From NCBI GenBank assembly GCA_964440805.1, contig CAYTTR010000005.1:1-64000 (forward strand): a stretch of DNA of 64,000 nt, given 5' to 3'. Position numbers and translations under genes: made by a program. This stretch comes from CAYTTR01 sp964440805. GTDB taxonomy: Bacteria > Acidobacteriota > Aminicenantia > Aminicenantales > Aminicenantaceae. How positions within the stretch are numbered: the first letter of the stretch is position 1; every line of letters starts with the position of its first letter. The notes beneath the pieces are model-generated. The model searched no databases. It was not told the DNA's origin and saw only the letters and a program-made list of their open reading frames with translations. This document shows positions 42,526-50,898 of the stretch, in pieces.

Positions 42526-43741
42526 GAACGGATACCTTGTTGGACTCGATATCGGCACCAAAAAAACTACAGTCCTCATTGGAGAAATAACCGAAGAAAA
42601 AAAAGCTGAAATCATTGGAATCGGCACCGCAGAATCAAAAGGACTCCGAAAAGGAGTAGTGGTCAACTTAGAAGCAACTGTAGAAGCTATTAAAAAAGCT
42701 CAGGAAGAAGCAGAACTAATGGCCGGAGTGGAAATCGGTTCAGCTTTTGTAGGCCTTTCCGGTGCCCACATAAAAAGCTTTAACAGCCGGGGTGTCATTG
42801 CTGTATCCGGGAAAAACCGGGAAATAACAAGGGAAGACATCCGGAGAGTTATAGACCAATCCAAAACAGTTTCCATCCCCCCAGATAGGGAAATTATCCA
42901 CATTATTCCCCAGGAATTCGTAGTGGATGAACAGGACGGAATTAAGGATCCCCATGGAATGAGTGGCATAAAGCTTGAAGTCAATGTTCATATAATTACA
43001 GGCATAATCACTTCAGTTCAAAACCTCCGGACATGTATAACCAGAGCCGGCATTGAAATCGAACAAATCGTTTTAAACCAGATTGCCGGCAGTCATTCGG
43101 TACTGACTCATGATGAGATGGAACTCGGAGTGGGGCTTATTGATATCGGAGGCGGAACTACTGAGGTGGCTATTTTTGAAAGGGGCAGCCTCTGGTACAC
43201 TTCGGTCATTCCCATAGGTGGAGACAACTTCACCAATGACATTGCTGTCGGTCTCAGAACCCCTATTCCAGAAGCAGAAAAAATCAAGAAAAAATTCGGT
43301 TGTGTAGTTAGCCCCCTTGTCGAAGAGCAGGAGACCATCGAAGTTCCTTCAGTAGGCAAAGGCAAAAAACCTCGTGTCCTTTCCCGCCAGCTTTTGGCCG
43401 ATATCATATACCCCAGGGCCGAAGAAATTTTCAGGCTCGTAGATAACGACATAAAAAGAATGGGCTTCGAAAAATCCCTTAATTCGGGAATCGTTATCAC
43501 CGGAGGAGCCGCTCTTCTGGATGGACTCGAAGATGTGGCGGAAGAAATCTTTGACCTCCCTGTCCGCAGGGGAGATCCCAGCGGAGTCGGAGGGCTTGTT
43601 GACAGAGTCAGTACCCCTGACTATTCCACTGCCATGGGATTAATCCTCCATGGCTACAATGAATGGAAAATCAGGGGATTTACAAAAGATAGAAAAAAAG
43701 GATTTTGGTCAAAATTAAAAGATTGGCTGAAAGAAGCATAG
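42518..43741 (+). CDS. ftsA: Cell division ATPase FtsA
   Basis: 407 residues, actin-like. LVGLDIGTKKTTVLIGE (phosphate 1), LIDIGGGTTEVAIFERG (phosphate 2) and VITGGAALLDGLE (adenosine) are seen. The inserted 1C domain follows the first motif. The C-terminus WSKLKDWLKEA is amphipathic, the expected membrane-targeting helix. It tethers FtsZ to the membrane. AGGAGG precedes the start. Confidence 0.95.
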   Translation: MPKNGYLVGLDIGTKKTTVLIGEITEEKKAEIIGIGTAESKGLRKGVVVNLEATVEAIKKAQEEAELMAGVEIGSAFVGLSGAHIKSFNSRGVIAVSGKNREITREDIRRVIDQSKTVSIPPDREIIHIIPQEFVVDEQDGIKDPHGMSGIKLEVNVHIITGIITSVQNLRTCITRAGIEIEQIVLNQIAGSHSVLTHDEMELGVGLIDIGGGTTEVAIFERGSLWYTSVIPIGGDNFTNDIAVGLRTPIPEAEKIKKKFGCVVSPLVEEQETIEVPSVGKGKKPRVLSRQLLADIIYPRAEEIFRLVDNDIKRMGFEKSLNSGIVITGGAALLDGLEDVAEEIFDLPVRRGDPSGVGGLVDRVSTPDYSTAMGLILHGYNEWKIRGFTKDRKKGFWSKLKDWLKEA

Positions 43742-43750
43742 GAGGCAAAA

Positions 43751-44959
43751 ATGAGTGTAGAAACAAAAAACAAACTTAAATTTCACTTGGTGGAAGAAGA
43801 CTTGGGGGCCAACATCAAGGTCATCGGAATTGGTGGTGGCGGAGGAAACGCCGTCAACCGTATGATCGAAGCCCATATAGAGGGTGTGGATTTTATATCC
43901 GTCAATACAGACCTCCAAGCCTTGAGTAACAACCATGCCGGGACAAAAGTACAGATCGGCAATCAATTAACCAAGGGATTGGGCTCTGGTGGAAGATCGG
44001 ATATCGGCAAGCAGGCCGCCTTGGAAGACACCGAAAAAATTGTAGAGATACTCCAGGGAGCTGACATGGTTTTTCTTACCACTGGACTCGGAGGAGGAAC
44101 TGGTACCGGAGCTACTCCTGTAATCGCTTCCCTGGCAACTGAGCTCGAGATACTGGTTATTGCTATTGTTACCCTTCCTTTCGGTTTTGAAGGAAAAATA
44201 CGGGCCCAACAAGCAAAAGAAGGACTTAATGAGCTGAAATCTGCAGTTGACACTGTCATCTCCATTCCAAATGAAAGACTTCTCCATACAGTAACCCTGG
44301 ATACAACCATTCAGGACGCTTTCAAAATGGCAGATGATATTCTCAGACAGGCTGTACAGGGCATATCCGATCTCATTACCCGGCCCGGCATCATCAACCT
44401 TGACTTTGCCGATGTTAAGTCCATTATGAAAGGAATGGGTATGGCTTTTATGGGAACCGGAATTTCATCTGGCGAAAACAGGGCTGTAGAAGCAGCTCAA
44501 AGAGCTATTTCCAGTCCGCTCTTAGTAGATACCTCTATTGATGGAGCTCACGGAGTCCTCATCAACATCACCGGCGGGAAGGATATAACTCTTCATGAGG
44601 TTTCCAAAGCTTCCGAGCTCATCCATGATATGGCTCACCCCGAGGCCAATATTATCTTCGGAACAGTGATAGATGAAGGCATGAAAGAAACCGTAAAAGT
44701 GACGGTTATTGCCACTGGCTTTGATCATAAAGCTCAGCGCCCTGCTGCTCCTCCGGAGCGCTTCACTCCTGCTGCTCAGAGAATCAGTGCTTCATCCCCT
44801 GTTCCAGTCAAACCGGACACTCCACCCTATCTCTTCGAACCTAAGGGTGGTGACACTGTCTGGGAGAGACCAGCCTGGGAAAGGCAATGGGACTCATATG
44901 AAACTCCCTCCTTTATCAGGAGAAATAAAAACACTCCCTTGAGAAAAACACCTTCATGA
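43751..44959 (+). CDS. ftsZ: Cell division GTPase FtsZ
   Basis: 402 residues. Tubulin-like GTPase: GGGGGNAVNRMI, signature GGGTGTGATPVIA, the T7 loop NLDFADVKSIM and the conserved core to about residue 330. A proline-rich linker leads to a C-terminal tail YETPSFIRRNKN that corresponds to the FtsA-binding peptide. AGGAGG seven bases before ATG. The hutI gene begins in its stop codon (ATGA at 44956). Confidence 0.97.
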   Translation: MSVETKNKLKFHLVEEDLGANIKVIGIGGGGGNAVNRMIEAHIEGVDFISVNTDLQALSNNHAGTKVQIGNQLTKGLGSGGRSDIGKQAALEDTEKIVEILQGADMVFLTTGLGGGTGTGATPVIASLATELEILVIAIVTLPFGFEGKIRAQQAKEGLNELKSAVDTVISIPNERLLHTVTLDTTIQDAFKMADDILRQAVQGISDLITRPGIINLDFADVKSIMKGMGMAFMGTGISSGENRAVEAAQRAISSPLLVDTSIDGAHGVLINITGGKDITLHEVSKASELIHDMAHPEANIIFGTVIDEGMKETVKVTVIATGFDHKAQRPAAPPERFTPAAQRISASSPVPVKPDTPPYLFEPKGGDTVWERPAWERQWDSYETPSFIRRNKNTPLRKTPS

Positions 44960-46230
44960 TAAAAGCCGACCTGCTCATCCGGAACTGCCACCAGCTTCTT
45001 ACCTGTCAGGGGCCTGTTCCCAAAAGAAGAAGTGAGCTACAGAATGTTGGCCTCCTTGAAAACGCCTCAATAGCTTCTTATAGAGGAAAGATTGTCTTTG
45101 TAGGAAAAAATGAAGAACTAAACAAAGAAGTCATCCTAAAGGATAACGGCATGGTGGTGGATGCCGAAGGACTGGTTGGCCTTCCTGGATTCATAGATTC
45201 ACACACTCATCTTCCTTTTGCCGGCAGCCGGGAGAAAGAATTTTCCCTCCGCCTTCAAGGTTATTCCTATCAAGAACTTGCCCAAAAAGGGCTGGGTATT
45301 CAGACAACTGTCAAAGCCACCCGGAAAATTCCTCCGGAGGAACTTCTAACCACTTGCCTCTCCCGCCTGGATTCTATGCTTCGTCATGGCACTACTACTG
45401 TGGAAGCTAAAAGCGGTTATGGATTGAACCGGAACGATGAGCTCAAACAGTTGGAGGTTCTCCGGCAGGCAGATAAGCTTCATCCGGTGGATATTATTTC
45501 TACTTTCATGGGAGCCCACGAGATCCCCCCTGAGTATAAAAACAATAAGGGAGCTTATTTAGATTTTCTGATTAAAAAAGTTTTGCCTGAAATCAAGCAA
45601 AAAAATCTAGCTGAATTTGTGGACGTTTTCTGTGAAGAAGGAGTCTATAACCTTGAAGAATCCAGGCATCTCATTCGGGAAGCAAGAAAAATTGGATTTA
45701 AGTCAAGAATTCATGCTGATGAATTTTCTTCTTTAGGTGGGGGCCAATTAGCAGCTGAAGAGGGGGCAGCCTCAGCCGATCATTTAATAGCCATTACCAG
45801 GGAAGGAATTCAAGCTTTGGCCGGAAGCAACACAGTGGCCACCCTTCTCCCAACCGTTTCATTTTTTCTCATGCAAGAAAAAAAGGCTCCGGCCAGAAAA
45901 CTTATTGAAGAAGGCGCAGTGGTAGCTCTGGCTACTGATTTCAACCCAGGAAGCTCTCACTCTGAATCAATGCTTTTTTCACTTCAACTGGCTGTTTTTA
46001 CTCTCAACATGACCGTAGAAGAAGCCATAAATGCATCCACAGCAAACGCTGCTTATGCCCTGAACCGGGAAAAAGATACGGGCACGCTAAAAAAAGGGAA
46101 AAAAATGGATCTTCTTCTTTGTGACATCCCTAATTATCTCCACCTTGCCTACCATCCAGGGATAAACTTTATCCGCCATGTAATAAAGAACGGAAAAGTA
46201 GTAGTTAAGGACGGTTTCCTTGTAAAATAA
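44956..46230 (+). CDS. hutI: Imidazolonepropionase
   Basis: 424 residues of the amidohydrolase superfamily. Metal ligands: His-x-His in FIDSHTHLPFAG and a later His (IHADEF) and Asp (ATDFNPG). Family marks: TTTVEAKSGYGL, GAHEIPPEY and NPGSSHSESM. It hydrolyses imidazolone propionate to formiminoglutamate in histidine degradation. It is translationally coupled to ftsZ and thus sits in the dcw operon, with no hutH, hutU or hutG in the window. Why it is there is unknown; read-through expression with division genes is expected. Confidence 0.93.
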   Translation: MIKADLLIRNCHQLLTCQGPVPKRRSELQNVGLLENASIASYRGKIVFVGKNEELNKEVILKDNGMVVDAEGLVGLPGFIDSHTHLPFAGSREKEFSLRLQGYSYQELAQKGLGIQTTVKATRKIPPEELLTTCLSRLDSMLRHGTTTVEAKSGYGLNRNDELKQLEVLRQADKLHPVDIISTFMGAHEIPPEYKNNKGAYLDFLIKKVLPEIKQKNLAEFVDVFCEEGVYNLEESRHLIREARKIGFKSRIHADEFSSLGGGQLAAEEGAASADHLIAITREGIQALAGSNTVATLLPTVSFFLMQEKKAPARKLIEEGAVVALATDFNPGSSHSESMLFSLQLAVFTLNMTVEEAINASTANAAYALNREKDTGTLKKGKKMDLLLCDIPNYLHLAYHPGINFIRHVIKNGKVVVKDGFLVK

Positions 46231-46324
46231 ACTACTTGCCTGTGGCGGTCTTGCCTCCCGCAAACAATAAAAATGTCCATTTTTTATTTCTTTAAGTTTC
46301 GATTGCTTTTCTCTCCCGCCTCGT

Positions 46325-46452
46325 TTGTTTATCTCGTTTGCTTAGTTCATCTTGTTATTTAGTTTCATTTATCTCGCCCATATCGCCTTTTTCACCCAGT
46401 TATACCAGACAAACCAGATGAACTAGATAAACTGAACAGACCGAATAGACTC
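46325..46452. repeat. 9-bp-period intergenic repeat, third locus
   Basis: Left T-rich arm: TTGTTTATC, TCGTTTGCT, TAGTTCATC (46325-46351), then degenerate units. Centre: CACCCAGTTATACCAG. Right arm: five nine-base units ACCAGACAA, ACCAGATGA, ACTAGATAA, ACTGAACAG, ACCGAATAG (46404-46448), then GACTC and a T-run. Arms, centre and the T-rich 3' border match the 3646-3870 locus, so this is a family of dispersed elements. It lies between hutI and the convergent barrel gene; no clear terminator is seen. Confidence 0.8.
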
Positions 46453-46487
46453 TTTTTTGTTTTCGAACTAACCTGAATTATTCCCAT

Positions 46488-47771
46488 TCATCTGTTTCCG
46501 AACCTGGGATTAACTACATTGCTGAAGATAGAACCAAACCTGTAGTTGAATCCTACTTCCAGGCGGAAGTTATAGGAAGTAGCTAATTGCTTCAACTCAA
46601 GTAAAACCTCTTCCTTGGAAGCCCCGCGGCGGGGAAGAGCCAATTGATCCCTTATTTGTGAATAAGAACCCTCAATATTGAAAGAAAACCCTTTAAAAAC
46701 CCTCATGCTTATGCCTGCCTCAGCTCTTATATTGTTTTTAGAGAAATCATGAAGAAAATGAGAACCTTCCAGCCTTAAACCGGCAGAACCCCATGGTTCC
46801 TTAAGCTCAAAGATAACCTGAAGCTCCTGGCGGAAAAGATGCTCCTGAAGCTTGTCAAATATTGTGACCTCTATATAATCCCTGAAATTGTAATCGAGCC
46901 TGTATTGAATACGAAGCTCCCTCCTATTTGCCTGCTCATAAGGAAAAATATTATATTCTATTGCTGGTCCGAGCCCGGTAAATACATTGGCATTATCATA
47001 GGTCGATGAAAAGACCCGGATAAAAATACCGGCTGCCCAGTTTCCACCAACACCCTTAACATATTGGGAAAAGAGGATTTTTCGAGTGCTCCGGCTTATA
47101 ATTTCACCTTCATCTTCTACATTGTACTTGTTTTCGCTGAAGTTAGCATTGGCCCAGAAACGGAACTTCATCTCTTCTGTGGTCCGGTTAACTGAAAATG
47201 ATAAAGAGCCTGAGTATTGTTTGGAAAGTTCTTCCACATCGGCATCGCCGCGCAAGCCAACGCTGAAAACCCAGTAGTTCCAGGGATCACTTATCATAGA
47301 GGGGCGGGACTGCGGTTGTCCTTCATAAGTCACTGAAATATGTTCAGCCAATGGAGTGTCGGAAACATAAGGAATCAATCCTTGCTTCAGGACTTTGACC
47401 ATTCCTTTTCGGATTTCATCTTCTGTATCCGTGGCTTTAGAAAAAAATTTCAACGATGAATCTCGGCCCACGTAACGACCCCTTCCTATAAAATCAAGGT
47501 TGAACTCAAAACCTCCGCTTCCTGTTCTTTGTCTGGTAACAATAATATGAATATCAGCACTTTCCCTGTCCAAGACGTAATTGACAAAAGTGATCTCAGT
47601 CCTGATATAGTTCAGATCACAAATACTGCGGCTGCAATCCAGAAAAACTTTAGGAGCAACACTGCGGAGTTTATCCATTTGAAGATAGGAGGAATTAGCT
47701 CCGAAAACCTGAATTCCACTAAATCCCAGGAGGATAACAAACAGAACGATTAGTGTTCCTCTTCTTCTCAT
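46488..47771 (-). CDS. Exported outer-membrane beta-barrel protein
   Basis: 427 residues from the ATG at 47771 (AGAGGG upstream; a TTG-started extension is less likely). A signal peptide (about 1-25) is followed by a domain with DCSRSICDLNYIRTEITFVNY and DRESADIHIIVTRQRTGSGG. I know this as a recurrent N-terminal module of uncharacterised barrels in Acidobacteriota- and Bacteroidota-like genomes. The second half consists of amphipathic strands (RELRIQYRLDYNFRDYIEV, FSFNIEGSYSQIRDQLALP) ending in a barrel-like LRLEVGFNYRFGSIF segment. Function unknown. Its partner 47820-48545 is 48 bases upstream and probably cotranscribed. Confidence 0.7.
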   Translation of the reverse strand: MRRRGTLIVLFVILLGFSGIQVFGANSSYLQMDKLRSVAPKVFLDCSRSICDLNYIRTEITFVNYVLDRESADIHIIVTRQRTGSGGFEFNLDFIGRGRYVGRDSSLKFFSKATDTEDEIRKGMVKVLKQGLIPYVSDTPLAEHISVTYEGQPQSRPSMISDPWNYWVFSVGLRGDADVEELSKQYSGSLSFSVNRTTEEMKFRFWANANFSENKYNVEDEGEIISRSTRKILFSQYVKGVGGNWAAGIFIRVFSSTYDNANVFTGLGPAIEYNIFPYEQANRRELRIQYRLDYNFRDYIEVTIFDKLQEHLFRQELQVIFELKEPWGSAGLRLEGSHFLHDFSKNNIRAEAGISMRVFKGFSFNIEGSYSQIRDQLALPRRGASKEEVLLELKQLATSYNFRLEVGFNYRFGSIFSNVVNPRFGNR

Positions 47772-47819
47772 GAAAATGCCCTCTTCATTTTGACTTTGAT
47801 TAAGCACCTTTTATCTATC

Positions 47820-48545
47820 TTAAAAGCTGTCTTCTTCGGTGCGGATAAAAACCTGAGACCAGGGAATAATGTTTATCTCTGATCCCCTGACCAAATCACG
47901 TCCTTGAAGAAATCGTTTATAAAGCCAGGAGTGGATAACATAAATACGAACAATAGTCCCGGAAGTAATTTTCTCCGGAGCTACCACAATTTCCTTGGCC
48001 TCAAGGTCATTTTTATGACAAATTTCGTCTCCAGTTTTAAAGTTATATATAAAAACATTGACAGGATTCTCAAATCCAGAGAATTCCCAGGAAACTTTTA
48101 ACTCCTTTGTGCTGTCAATAATCGAAGGCCGGGGAGAATGTAAGATAAGCCAAATGGGAATAGAGTGAACTTCCTCAAAAAATCTTCCATCAGGCATCTC
48201 TATCCGGAGAATTATTTTACGGGGAAGCTCATCAGCCTCGACCTTAATTCTCTTTTTATATTGTCCCCTATCCAGGATCAAAGGCTCAGAATTAACCCAA
48301 ACTAATGCATCTGTAATGGGTTCGCCTGCCTGGGTTTCTCTTCGTAATTCCACATATGCCCGGAGTTCATAGAGGTCAAGATCATTATTGTAGTCATAGC
48401 GGGAAAGACTTACAGTTGGATATATAGTTGCCCGGCAAAAAATTTTGTCCATTGGGGAACTTTCTTCCTGAAGAGAATGGCCCTGTTGAATTACTCCTAT
48501 CAAAGTAAACAGACAAAGCAAAATAAAAAGGTTCCTTTTAATCAT
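47820..48545 (-). CDS. Exported protein of unknown function
   Basis: 241 residues with a signal peptide (about 1-25). The body is rich in beta strands: FCRATIYPTVSLSRYDYNNDLDLYEL, DALVWVNSEPLILDRG, KVSWEFSGFENPVNVFIYNF and GTIVRIYVIHSWLYKRF, suggesting one or two immunoglobulin-like domains. No family recognised. AAGGAG precedes two ATG codons; spacing favours 48545. Placed directly upstream of the beta-barrel gene in the same orientation, so the pair may form one envelope unit. Confidence 0.6.
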   Translation of the reverse strand: MIKRNLFILLCLFTLIGVIQQGHSLQEESSPMDKIFCRATIYPTVSLSRYDYNNDLDLYELRAYVELRRETQAGEPITDALVWVNSEPLILDRGQYKKRIKVEADELPRKIILRIEMPDGRFFEEVHSIPIWLILHSPRPSIIDSTKELKVSWEFSGFENPVNVFIYNFKTGDEICHKNDLEAKEIVVAPEKITSGTIVRIYVIHSWLYKRFLQGRDLVRGSEINIIPWSQVFIRTEEDSF

Positions 48546-48704
48546 CATTACTCCTTAACAATTGAATATTATAATACATCTCTGGCCTCGTGCCTATTTT
48601 TAATACACTTTGAACATTAAAATTATATATTGTATCCCTCAACAGTGAGTGTTAGAATCACTAACCGGCTAATAAAAAAATGAGAACCCACAGGGAGTCA
48701 TCCA

Positions 48705-50867
48705 ATGAAAAACATATTAAACCGATTTTCAATTGTTAGCTTAGCAGTCCTTATGATTTCCGGTTTTGCCTGGGTCGATGAGGGCATGTATCCTCTGAGT
48801 GAAATCCATAAACTGGATCTCCAAGCCAAAGGATTGAAACTCGAAAACAGGGAAATTTTCAACCCAGACGGCTTGAGCCTTATTGATGGTATCTGCAATG
48901 TAGGCGGATGCTCGGGTTCTTTTGTCTCTGAGCAAGGATTAATATTGACCAACCACCATTGTGCTTTTCGAGCCATCCAGGCTGCCAGCACCAAAGAAAA
49001 TGATTTGCTTGAAAAAGGATTCCTAGCTCAAAATCGTTCTAAGGAAATCCCAGCTCCAGGATACACTGTAAGAATAACTGAATTCTACCAAGATGTATCC
49101 TCAGAAGTTCTTAGTGTCCTTCAACCTGATATGGATCTTGTTGCCAGAACCAAAACCATTGAGCAAAAAATAAAAGAAATAGAAAAAAGGGCCGAAGAAG
49201 AAAATCCCGGGATGAGGGCTGAAGTATCGGAAATGTTTATCGGGAAAACTTATGTTCTTTTTCTTTATACATTTTTGAAAGATATAAGACTGGTTTATGC
49301 TCCTCCTCAATCAATTGGGAATTTCGGCGGTGAAGTAGACAATTGGATCTGGCCGAGGCATGCCGGCGATTTCTCTTTCATGCGGGCTTATGTGGCCTCA
49401 GATGGTTCTCCGGCTGAATATTCCCTGGAAAACATTCCCTACAAGCCAAAAAAAGTAATTAAAGTTGCGCCTCAAGGAGTTAACGAGGGAGATTTTATCT
49501 TTCTCTTGGGATATCCAGGCCGGACCTACCGTCATCGGACCTCTCATTTTTTATCGTATGAAAAAGAAATCCGCATGCCTTTTGTGGTGGATCTTCACCA
49601 ATGGCAGATAAACGTCATGGAGAAAATGGGACAGGAAGATAGAGCTGTCTCTCTTAAACACGAAACCAGAATAAAAGGTCTGGCTAATGTTATGAAAAAT
49701 TACCGGGGGAAACTCCAGGGCATAGAACGCCTGGATCTGGTGGAGAAAAAAAAGGAGGAAGAAAAAGCACTGCAACAGTTCATCGAGGCTGACCAACAGA
49801 GACTTAAACAGTACGGAACTTTGCTTAAAGACATAGAAAAAATCTACTTAGAAATAAAGGATAGAGCAGCTCAGGAACTCATCCTGGATAATCTTTTACG
49901 AAGTTCTATCTTGCTTAATACCGCTTATACTATCTATGAAGGAACCATTGAGCGGCAGAAAGATGATATCTCAAGAGAAAGCGCCTTTATGGATCGAAAT
50001 TGGCCCCGGACAAAAGAAAGGCTGTTAATTTCACTTGAGGACTATTATGAGCCAACCGATAAAATTCTCCTGAAAGACCTGCTGTTAAGGACCGGCCGAT
50101 TGCAGGAAGATAAAAGCATCCCTGCTGTACAAAAAATTGCGGGGAGCAAAGATCCTGAAAACGTCATTGAAGATTTCATTGAAAAAGCCTTTAAAGATTC
50201 AAAACTATCAAACATTGCTTTTGTCAAAGAAGCCCTGGACAAATCCTTGAATAAAATAATCAAATACAATGATCCCTTGCTTGATTTGGCTGCAGAGCTT
50301 TATCCCAGTTACCAGGAATTAAAGAAAATCCGGCAGGCCCGTCAAGGTGCTCTGGATCAACTTTATGCCAAGCTCGTTGATGTTAAAAAAGAATTTCTGG
50401 CCAAAGACTTCATCCCCGATGCCAACAGGACTCTCCGCTTGACCTACGGCTATATCCGAGGTTACTCTCCCCGGGATGCTGTTTTTTACCATCCAATAAC
50501 CACTGTCAAAGGGATTCTGGAAAAAACCACAGAAGAAACTCCTTTTGCTACTCCTCAAGAGCTTATTGATCTCATTGAAGCAGCTGATTTCGGTAGATTC
50601 GAACACCCCGGACTAAAAAGTGTTCCCGTTTGTATTCTTTATAATGCTGACACTACTGGCGGAAATTCAGGCAGCGCTGTCCTTAATGCCAAAGGTGAAT
50701 TGGTGGGAATAAATTTCGACCGCGCTTTTGAAGCTACCATCAACGATTATGCCTGGTCAGAAGATTACAGCCGGTCAATTGCCGTAGATATCCGATATGT
50801 CCTTTGGCTAACTCAAAACATCGGAAAAGCTAATCATCTGTTGGAAGAAATGGGTATTTATTTCTGA
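48705..50867 (+). CDS. S46 family dipeptidyl peptidase, DPP11-like
   Basis: 720 residues with a signal peptide (about 1-22). Chymotrypsin-like fold with a long helical insert. The triad can be placed: His85 in TNHHC, Asp222 in HAGDFSFMR, Ser655 in GGNSGSAV. His and Ser fall at exactly the numbering of Porphyromonas DPP11. The specificity residue 673 is Arg (NFDRAF), as in DPP11, which prefers Asp/Glu at P1; DPP7 has Gly there. It should release dipeptides with acidic second residues in the periplasm. This fits amino-acid fermentation and complements the S9 peptidase. Start is preceded by a CAGGGAG-type SD. Specificity is inference from one residue. Confidence 0.93.
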   Translation: MKNILNRFSIVSLAVLMISGFAWVDEGMYPLSEIHKLDLQAKGLKLENREIFNPDGLSLIDGICNVGGCSGSFVSEQGLILTNHHCAFRAIQAASTKENDLLEKGFLAQNRSKEIPAPGYTVRITEFYQDVSSEVLSVLQPDMDLVARTKTIEQKIKEIEKRAEEENPGMRAEVSEMFIGKTYVLFLYTFLKDIRLVYAPPQSIGNFGGEVDNWIWPRHAGDFSFMRAYVASDGSPAEYSLENIPYKPKKVIKVAPQGVNEGDFIFLLGYPGRTYRHRTSHFLSYEKEIRMPFVVDLHQWQINVMEKMGQEDRAVSLKHETRIKGLANVMKNYRGKLQGIERLDLVEKKKEEEKALQQFIEADQQRLKQYGTLLKDIEKIYLEIKDRAAQELILDNLLRSSILLNTAYTIYEGTIERQKDDISRESAFMDRNWPRTKERLLISLEDYYEPTDKILLKDLLLRTGRLQEDKSIPAVQKIAGSKDPENVIEDFIEKAFKDSKLSNIAFVKEALDKSLNKIIKYNDPLLDLAAELYPSYQELKKIRQARQGALDQLYAKLVDVKKEFLAKDFIPDANRTLRLTYGYIRGYSPRDAVFYHPITTVKGILEKTTEETPFATPQELIDLIEAADFGRFEHPGLKSVPVCILYNADTTGGNSGSAVLNAKGELVGINFDRAFEATINDYAWSEDYSRSIAVDIRYVLWLTQNIGKANHLLEEMGIYF

Positions 50868-50898
50868 TTGATTAGATAAAAAAATATAAAAATATTGT

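Noticed and set aside
46231..46324. Terminator after hutI
   Set aside because: The AAAAATG/CATTTTTT palindrome has a two-base loop and is not a credible stem.
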